64,000 bases of DNA, taken from the NCBI RefSeq assembly GCF_000374425.1, contig NZ_KB894356.1, positions 124,001-188,000 on the forward strand, written 5' to 3'. The stretch's first letter is position 1, and every line of letters starts with the position of its first letter. The translations under genes were made by a program, and so were the position numbers. Under the pieces are notes generated by a model. It was not told where the DNA came from and did no database searches. It saw nothing but the letters and a program-made list of their open reading frames with translations. Positions 58,969 through 64,000 of the stretch are shown in pieces. Source of the DNA: Acinetobacter tjernbergiae DSM 14971 = CIP 107465 (GTDB taxonomy: Bacteria; Pseudomonadota; Gammaproteobacteria; Pseudomonadales; Moraxellaceae).

Positions 58969-59385
58969 GTGGAACGCTGGTTAGAGTTTATGGGGAATCA
59001 CCCCTTCTTGTTTGGTGCGCTCGGCGTATTAGTTGTGTTGTTCTTTATTTTAGAAGGGCAACGCAATGGTCGTAAAATTTCACCACAATCACTCGGTATT
59101 TTGGTGAAAGCAAAAAATGCGATTTTGATCGATTTACGTGATGCAAAAGATTTCCGTGATGGTCATATCAGTGGTAGTCGCAACATTCCATACAGCCAAA
59201 TCACTAGTCATGTTGATGAGTTAAAAGCAAGTGATCGTCCGTTGGTTTTTATTTGTAACTTAGGGCAAGTTGCTGGCTCTGCATTGCAAAAAGTTGCGCA
59301 TGCTGACAGCTATCGTTTAGATGGTGGTATTAGCAACTGGAAAGCTCAAGGCTTACCTTTAGTGAAAAGCAAAACCAAAGCTTAA
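58969..59385 (+). CDS. Membrane-anchored rhodanese-like protein (YibN type)
   Basis: 138 residues starting with GTG at 58969. One N-terminal membrane helix (FLFGALGVLVVLFFIL) precedes a rhodanese domain: AILIDLRDAKDFRDGHISGS, RNIPYSQ, and the active loop FICNLGQVAG, with a cysteine in the catalytic position, then YRLDGGISNWKAQGLPLV. It may transfer sulfur or act in membrane insertion, as suggested for YibN. It lies 11 bp upstream of grxC, and the order rhodanese-grxC-secB is common in this class. Confidence 0.88.
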   Translation: MERWLEFMGNHPFLFGALGVLVVLFFILEGQRNGRKISPQSLGILVKAKNAILIDLRDAKDFRDGHISGSRNIPYSQITSHVDELKASDRPLVFICNLGQVAGSALQKVAHADSYRLDGGISNWKAQGLPLVKSKTKA

Positions 59386-59396
59386 GGAGAGATGAA

Positions 59397-59657
59397 ATGA
59401 CAACCTCAAACGTCACAATTTATTCAACGCTTTCTTGCCCATATTGCGTACGCGCAAAACAATTATTGGAGCGTAAAGGCGTTGCTTATAAAGAAATTAA
59501 TCTTTCCAACGAAGCCCCTGAAGTTCGTATTGAGTTAATGCAACGTACCAATCATCGTACTGTGCCTCAAATTTTTATCAAAGATCAATTTATCGGTGGT
59601 TTTGATCAACTTTATGCTTTAGAGCGTGAAGGTAAACTCGACCAATTATTAGCTTAA
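59397..59657 (+). CDS. grxC: Glutaredoxin 3
   Basis: An 86-residue dithiol glutaredoxin. TLSCPYCVRAKQLLERKGV has the CPYC site, and RTNHRTVPQIFIKDQFIGGF the cis-Pro and glutathione-binding motif. It donates electrons from glutathione, including to glutaredoxin-type arsenate reductase such as the one at 30254. It lies between the rhodanese and secB, sharing their promoter. Confidence 0.96.
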   Translation: MTTSNVTIYSTLSCPYCVRAKQLLERKGVAYKEINLSNEAPEVRIELMQRTNHRTVPQIFIKDQFIGGFDQLYALEREGKLDQLLA

Positions 59658-59684
59658 CAACACTCCAAGATTTAAGGAAAAACA

Positions 59685-60143
59685 ATGAGCGAAGAACAAG
59701 TTCAACCACAACTCGCGTTAGAACGTATTTATACAAAAGACATTTCTTTTGAGGTTCCTGGTGCACAAGTATTTACCAAACAATGGCAGCCAGAACTCAA
59801 CATCAATTTATCTTCTTCAGCAGAAAAAATTGATCCGACACACTATGAAGTGTCTCTAAAAGTTGTGGTTCAAGCAAATAATGAAAATGAAACTGCGTTC
59901 ATCGTTGATGTAACTCAATCAGGTATTTTCCTTATTGATAGTGTCGAAGAAGACCGTCTTCCTTACATCTTAGGTGCGTATTGCCCAAATATCTTGTTCC
60001 CTTTCTTACGTGAGTCTGTAAATGACTTAGTCACTAAGGGTAGCTTCCCACAATTGTTACTTACACCAATTAACTTTGATGCTGAGTTCGAAGCAAACAT
60101 GCAACGTTTACAAGCGGATGCAGACGTACAAGGTCAAGCATAA
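59685..60143 (+). CDS. secB: Protein-export chaperone SecB
   Basis: A 152-residue tetrameric chaperone that keeps precursors unfolded and hands them to SecA. The pattern [56 protein letters not shown] and [15 protein letters not shown] is diagnostic. Ribosome site AAGGAAA. It is third in the rhodanese-grxC-secB unit. Confidence 0.97.
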   Translation: MSEEQVQPQLALERIYTKDISFEVPGAQVFTKQWQPELNINLSSSAEKIDPTHYEVSLKVVVQANNENETAFIVDVTQSGIFLIDSVEEDRLPYILGAYCPNILFPFLRESVNDLVTKGSFPQLLLTPINFDAEFEANMQRLQADADVQGQA

Positions 60144-60148
60144 ATAAT

Positions 60149-60182
60149 CTCCTCTCCCCCCTCTTTAACAAAGAGAGGGAGC
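60149..60182. repeat. C-rich/G-rich intergenic hairpin after secB
   Basis: CTCCCCCCTCTTT then AAAGAGAGGGAG, related in style to the repeat at 52695-52765. It is probably a member of a genus-wide intergenic repeat family; checking needs a genome-wide search. Confidence 0.45.
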
Positions 60183-60215
60183 TGTGACTGTAGCAGCGCA
60201 AGGTGGGATGAGTTA

Positions 60216-60243
60216 AAAAGGACTGATTTTTCAGTCCTTTTTT
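60216..60243. terminator. Terminator of secB (and of alkB on the other strand)
   Basis: AAAAGGACTGA (60216-60226), loop, TCAGTCCTTTTTT (60231-60243). A and T runs flank it, so both convergent genes can use it. Confidence 0.88.
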
Positions 60244-60255
60244 ATTGTTAGTTCA

Positions 60256-60864
60256 TCAATTGACAATCGTTCTAAACGTTAGATTAATCCGTGCTGTACT
60301 GATCTTCTTGGTTGGTGGTAAACGATGCAACCAGTGGCTTTGGGTCGTATCTTTCATCACCAATAAACTGCCATGTTCTAAATACAACTCAACTTTTTCT
60401 TTGCTCTGTTTATGTTTAAAAGCAAACTTCCGTTCTGCACCGAAACTCAGTGAAGCGATTGCACCATCTGTTTTAAGATCTATTTCATCATCACTATGCC
60501 AAGCCATACCTTCTTCACCTGTGTGATAAAGATTGAGCAGACATGAGTTGAATAATTCACCTGTTAAGCTTTCGACAAGTACCTTTAATTCGAGTAATTC
60601 TTTTGTCCAAGGCAACGCGTATTTATTGATATTTGAATAGGTATATTCAAATGCCTGATCACCATACCAAGCCACTTTTCTTTTGGTGATTATTTTTCGC
60701 CCAAAAATGATTGCCTGATCATTTTCCCATGCAATATTCTGCATGAGCTTGTCAAAATAATCATCTGCCGCAAACTGCTGAATGACTTTTCCATAATACT
60801 GTACAGTACCATCATAAGGTAAATAGTTATGCGTTGGATCAGCTTCAATATCAAATAGCTGCAT
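60256..60864 (-). CDS. alkB: AlkB-like 2-oxoglutarate/Fe(II) DNA repair dioxygenase
   Basis: About 202 residues. NSCLLNLYHTGEEGMAWHSD has the HxD iron pair, GERKF-like AERKFAFKHKQSKEKVELY and SHWLHRLPPTKK the last His, and ARINLTFRTI the 2-oxoglutarate arginine pair (RxNLTFR). It removes methyl groups from 1-meA and 3-meC. ATG 60864 (MQLFDIEADP) is used; it lies within the last codons of the Ada-like gene (14-nt overlap), so the two repair proteins are co-translated. Confidence 0.88.
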   Translation of the reverse strand: MQLFDIEADPTHNYLPYDGTVQYYGKVIQQFAADDYFDKLMQNIAWENDQAIIFGRKIITKRKVAWYGDQAFEYTYSNINKYALPWTKELLELKVLVESLTGELFNSCLLNLYHTGEEGMAWHSDDEIDLKTDGAIASLSFGAERKFAFKHKQSKEKVELYLEHGSLLVMKDTTQSHWLHRLPPTKKISTARINLTFRTIVN

Positions 60865-61693
60865 GACTATGAACACCCTCCCATGCAATCATTGCCGTTT
60901 TCCTCACTTGTCCCCACTCATATCCACCTAATGCACCTGTAGCTTGAATCACACGATGGCATGGGATCAAGAAAGCAATCGGATTACTACCAATTGCAGT
61001 ACCCACCGCACGTGCAGCTTTAGGATGATCAATCGATTTTGCAAGCTCTCCATAAGTGGTGAGTTGCCCCATTGGAATTTTGAGTAAAGATTGCCAAACC
61101 TTCAACTGAAACGCTGTCCCTTTTAAATGTAATTTAATTTTAGCCAATTGATTGTGATCTGTCTGAAACAGGGCTAAAGCACTTTGTTGCAGTGAATCTG
61201 ATTGAGCAATAAACATTGCTTTAGGAAATTGTGCTTTTAAATGCTGCAAAGCTTCTGTTGGATTTTCCACAAATGTTAAAGCACAAATTCCCTTGGATGT
61301 TGAAGCGACCAAGACTTCACCAAACAAAGTTTCTGCAAATTGATAAAAAATTGTTAAAGCTGCACCACCATTTTTATATTCAGCAGGCGTCATTCCTTCA
61401 ATTTGAAGAAAAAGATCGTGTAATCGACTGGTACTCGATAAACCTGTGGCAAAGGTTGCATCAAAAACACTGCCCTGTTCTTGTTTCAAAATCTGCTTGG
61501 CATATTCAATACTGGTATATTGCAAAAACTTCTTGGGACTTGTCCCCACCCATTCCGTAAACAAACGCTGGAAATGAGCTGGACTCAAATGAATATGAGC
61601 TGCCACCTCATCAAGTTGTGGCTGCTGCTGAAAATTTTGCTGAATATAAGTAATTGCTTGAGCAATCCGTTGATAATGTTGCTGTGAGGACAT
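60851..61693 (-). CDS. ada: Ada-like regulator fused to O6-methylguanine methyltransferase
   Basis: About 280 residues. An AraC-type helix-turn-helix is at the start (LDEVAAHIHLSPAHFQRLFT, EWVGTSPKKFLQY), and the methyltransferase domain at the end (GQLTTYGELAKSIDHPKAAR, FLIPCHRVIQATGALGGYEW). The acceptor Cys is in PCHRV. The zinc-binding N-terminal Ada domain that senses methylphosphotriesters is absent. So it can repair O6-methylguanine, but the sensing mode must differ from E. coli Ada. ATG 61693 follows GAGAGGTGG. AlkB overlaps it downstream. Confidence 0.88.
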   Translation of the reverse strand: MSSQQHYQRIAQAITYIQQNFQQQPQLDEVAAHIHLSPAHFQRLFTEWVGTSPKKFLQYTSIEYAKQILKQEQGSVFDATFATGLSSTSRLHDLFLQIEGMTPAEYKNGGAALTIFYQFAETLFGEVLVASTSKGICALTFVENPTEALQHLKAQFPKAMFIAQSDSLQQSALALFQTDHNQLAKIKLHLKGTAFQLKVWQSLLKIPMGQLTTYGELAKSIDHPKAARAVGTAIGSNPIAFLIPCHRVIQATGALGGYEWGQVRKTAMIAWEGVHSHAAI

Positions 61694-61801
61694 AGACCAC
61701 CTCTCATCATTCACATTTTCACTGTATCAATTTTAGAATGCAGTGAAAATCTGAATCATGCTCAATCTAACCTGTGTATGCTCAACCATCAACCATACAT
61801 A

Positions 61802-61833
61802 AAAAAGCTGCCCTCATTTAAGCGCAGCTTTTT
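61802..61833 (-). terminator. Terminator of the cytochrome b562-like gene
   Basis: AAAAAGCTGC and GCAGCTTTTT form a perfect 10-bp stem; on the minus strand it ends in T. It lies about 85 nt past the stop at 61917. Confidence 0.8.
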
Positions 61834-61916
61834 ATATAAAGATCACAAAACCACTTTAGCCGATCACACGAGATCGCCAATCAATAACTCTAGCAATGCT
61901 GAATCTGATAATAAGA

Positions 61917-62294
61917 TCAGTGCGTGTAGTATTTATGCCCTTGATCACGTAACTCAGCAATTTTTTTGCCTTGTTTCTTCGCTTCATCTAATTTACCTGC
62001 TTGCACAAGCACTTTAGCCTTATCAATCTCAACAATAATTTGATCAAATAAGGCGCTTGAAGTTGCAACTTTATCCGTCGTATTCGCTGCCAATTTATAT
62101 TGTTTTGAATGCACTGCGGCAGTACGCATATTATTTAAAGCCGTTGTCGCCGCTTGTGGGTTTTCAGCTTGGTTAAACGCTTTATAGTTTTTACCTAATG
62201 CTTTCATATCATCAGATAGACCAGCAGCCATAACGGTGCTGCTAAACGCAAAAGAAGACAACATCATAACGGTGGCTAAAGTTTTTTTAATCAT
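61917..62294 (-). CDS. Cytochrome b562-like periplasmic four-helix protein
   Basis: A 125-residue protein with a signal peptide (MMLSSFAFSSTVMA) and a helical mature part starting AGLSDDMKALGKNYKAFNQA. In E. coli cytochrome b562 the heme is held by Met7 and a late His of the mature chain; here the methionine in SDDMKALG is mature residue 7 if cleavage follows VMA, and RDQGHKYYTH offers the late histidine. ALNNMRTAAVHSKQ also matches. No CXXCH is present, so any heme would be non-covalent. Heme binding is inferred. Confidence 0.7.
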   Translation of the reverse strand: MIKKTLATVMMLSSFAFSSTVMAAGLSDDMKALGKNYKAFNQAENPQAATTALNNMRTAAVHSKQYKLAANTTDKVATSSALFDQIIVEIDKAKVLVQAGKLDEAKKQGKKIAELRDQGHKYYTH

Positions 62295-62400
62295 CAGGAT
62301 ATCCTATCAAAAACTGTGGCTAGGGTTGATTGATCATATGCGAAGACATCGAATGTTAGCTCGAATGCATATGATTGTTACGCTGCTTTAGCATACATAA

Positions 62401-62426
62401 AAAATGCAATCAGTTCGTTGCATTTT
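62401..62426. repeat. Small hairpin between the b562-like gene and the YdjM-like gene
   Basis: AAAATGCAA (62401-62409) pairs with TTGCATTTT (62418-62426). It could be a terminator from an upstream promoter or an operator; nothing else is seen in the 277-bp gap. Confidence 0.4.
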
Positions 62427-62571
62427 AATAAAAGGATATGTGTGCAGTCATAGGATGTAGATATTTTAATCACACACTCCATGATCTGTTCTGTAGAAGA
62501 TGTTATTCATAACGTTACTGCCCTGCTTTATGATGTCACACATCTAAATCACAAGAATAAGAGAGAACAAA

Positions 62572-63060
62572 ATGCCGATCACACCTTTACACTTAGGAAT
62601 TGGCAGTTGTTGTAAAGCAATTGGTCAACAACGATTTAGCATGATGATTTTTGCAGGTACACAGTTTTTAATGGATATCGAACCTTTATTGGGTTTGATC
62701 TATGGCTGGCAATATTTACACCTATATACACATAATTTAATGGGTGCGACTCTCATAGGTAGTATTGCTCTCCTGATCGGTAAACCCATCAGTCAATGGC
62801 TATTACGATCCATTTTAAACGATAGAAATTGGAGCATTTCATGGAGAACAGCGGCGATCAGTGCTTATATCGGCAGTTTTAGTCACATTTTCTTAGATGC
62901 ATTCATGCACCATGATGTTTATTGGTTTTATCCATGGATTTTGAAAAATCCCTTACTCGGTCTAATTCCCTATTCAGTGATTTTTTATAGCTGTATTTGT
63001 GCCATTCTTATCGGTGGCTTCGCGTGGTTTTATCTATGTAAATCTAAAAATGAATCGTGA
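62572..63060 (+). CDS. Small integral membrane protein with His/Asp motifs (YdjM/DUF4184-like)
   Basis: A 162-residue protein with four or five membrane helices. Conserved-looking polar residues are PITPLHLGIGSC at the start, LMDIEPLLGL, LHLYTHNLMG and FSHIFLDAFMHHDVYWF. This set of His and Asp residues at membrane edges resembles the YdjM and DUF4184 families, often called putative metal-dependent hydrolases, but no activity is established. It is convergent with coaBC. Confidence 0.6.
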   Translation: MPITPLHLGIGSCCKAIGQQRFSMMIFAGTQFLMDIEPLLGLIYGWQYLHLYTHNLMGATLIGSIALLIGKPISQWLLRSILNDRNWSISWRTAAISAYIGSFSHIFLDAFMHHDVYWFYPWILKNPLLGLIPYSVIFYSCICAILIGGFAWFYLCKSKNES

Positions 63061-63080
63061 TCTTACATCACGATTCATCG
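63049..63080. terminator. Hairpin at the junction of the membrane-protein gene and coaBC
   Basis: ATGAATCGTGA pairs with TCACGATTCAT around a short loop, overlapping the stop codon of the rightward gene. No T run follows, so it is a weak call. Confidence 0.4.
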
Positions 63081-63089
63081 ATTGACTGA

Positions 63090-64000
63090 TCATGGATGCA
63101 CTAAAGCATCGTGAATTGCTTCAACCAATTGCTGTGAGATTTCCTGTTTTGAAGCTTTCTCTAGTTCACGCTTTTCCATATGGTAGGACTGCGCAAAGAA
63201 AACCGTCATCGCATTTTCATCTGAAGCAAAACCAATATCTGGACGTGACACGTCATTACAAGCAATCATATCCAGTTTTTTAGCGACTAATTTTCCTGCT
63301 GCATATTGCTCCACATTTTGTGTTTCAGCCGCAAAACCCACCATAAATGGACGTTGTTGTTGCTCAGCAATGGTCGCCACAATATCAGGGTTCTTCACCA
63401 AGGAAACGGCAAGCTCATCACCTGCTTTTTTAATCTTATGTTCTGCGACTTGAGCAACGCGATAATCGGCAACCGCCGCAGTTGCAATAAAGATGTCACA
63501 GCCCTCTTTGAGCTGATTCATACTGACATCGAGCATTTGCATAGCAGAGCTGACATTAATTCGTTGCACACCATTCGGTGTATCCAAACTGACTGGGCCT
63601 GCAACCAAGGTCACTTTGGCACCTGCTGCATAACAAGCTGCTGCCAGTGAAAAGCCCATTTTACCTGTACTATGATTGGAAATATAACGAACAGGATCAA
63701 TTGCTTCTCGGGTTGGCCCCGCAGTGATCGTGACTCGTTTACCTGCCAACAAACCAAATTTTTCAGCAATCGCACGTTGTGCTTTATGAAAATAAGCGGC
63801 AACTTGACGTGCTAAGTCTTCAGGCTCAGGCATACGCCCTAAGCCAACATCACCACATGCTTGCTCGCCCGCATCAGGCATAATCACATGCACACCATCT
63901 TCAACTAAGGTTTGCAGATTACGCTGAGTGGCTTTCGCTGCCCACATTTGCTGATTCATAGCTGGCGCAACCCAAACAGGTGCTTTGGTTGCTAAATATA
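63090..64000 (-). CDS. coaBC: Bifunctional phosphopantothenoylcysteine decarboxylase/synthetase, C-terminal part (runs off right edge)
   Basis: This enzyme makes 4'-phosphopantetheine for coenzyme A. The visible frame begins inside the decarboxylase (CoaC) domain with YLATKAPVWVAPAMNQQMW, whose PAMN motif is diagnostic, followed by the flap MPDAGEQACGDVGLGRMPEP. The synthetase (CoaB) domain begins at KRVTITAGPTREAIDPVRYI and includes SNHSTGKMG and KKLDMIACNDVSR. The frame is open to base 64000. ATG 63959 is internal, so the true start is outside the window. Confidence 0.95.
   Translation of the reverse strand, partial: YLATKAPVWVAPAMNQQMWAAKATQRNLQTLVEDGVHVIMPDAGEQACGDVGLGRMPEPEDLARQVAAYFHKAQRAIAEKFGLLAGKRVTITAGPTREAIDPVRYISNHSTGKMGFSLAAACYAAGAKVTLVAGPVSLDTPNGVQRINVSSAMQMLDVSMNQLKEGCDIFIATAAVADYRVAQVAEHKIKKAGDELAVSLVKNPDIVATIAEQQQRPFMVGFAAETQNVEQYAAGKLVAKKLDMIACNDVSRPDIGFASDENAMTVFFAQSYHMEKRELEKASKQEISQQLVEAIHDALVHP

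Overview
The window reads as a stretch of an Acinetobacter chromosome. Core genes match that genus in content and style: leuS-lptE-holA, ilvI-ilvN-ilvC, fabI, orn, rsgA, secB, and a macA-macB-outer-membrane-factor operon. The DNA is AT-rich and one insertion sequence closely resembles ISAba1. The left 24 kb is accessory and rearranged. The right 39 kb is mostly stable chromosome with small accessory inserts.

Layout. 1-5948: a leftward type I restriction-modification operon (hsdM, an AlbA_2/RecG-like ATPase gene, hsdS, an Abi_2 gene, and the start of hsdR) in which neighbouring genes overlap. 6277-7206: a broken copy of a mobile-element gene plus two small unknown genes. 7381-10544: polyphosphate kinase and the 3' half of a PiT phosphate transporter, cut by an ISAba1-like element (10545 to about 11722). 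The missing 5' half is not on the other side, so the DNA has been rearranged. 11767-14476: five small lipoprotein or secreted-protein genes, one with an in-frame stop.

14535-24412 is an integrative element. It has a gp3-like recombination directionality factor candidate, a YqaJ-type exonuclease, a DUF932 protein, a small zinc-ribbon protein, a YagK/YfjJ (inovirus Gp2-like) replication protein, two large unknown proteins, an AlpA-like regulator and a tyrosine integrase. Just upstream of the integrase lie the first 24 codons of a prfC (release factor 3) reading frame, broken at the codons used as attachment site by SXT/R391 elements. TATGTAC-type repeats lie on both sides of this fragment. This is the most interesting part of the window.

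25226-38103: a Fiu/PiuA-like catecholate siderophore receptor behind a Fur-like box, an arsenic operon (two kinds of arsenate reductase, arsR, ACR3 and arsH), a PhaC-like hydrolase, a MHYT-GGDEF-EAL protein, and ilvC-ilvN-ilvI. 38612-39922: three tandem DUF4124 genes, two carrying premature stops. 40057-44278: leuS, lptE, holA. 44275-47269: a small group of unknown genes. 47475-54218: bacteriohemerythrin, a sirtuin, and the MacAB pump with its outer-membrane factor, which has a strong Fur-like box upstream. 54458-55212: a coupled zinc-ribbon and membrane protein pair. 55324-64000: fabI, a Bax inhibitor-1-like protein, orn, rsgA, a rhodanese, grxC, secB, alkB and an Ada-like protein, a cytochrome b562-like protein, a small membrane protein, and coaBC running off the right edge.

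No rRNA, tRNA or CRISPR array was recognised. All family calls come from reading motifs, without database searches.
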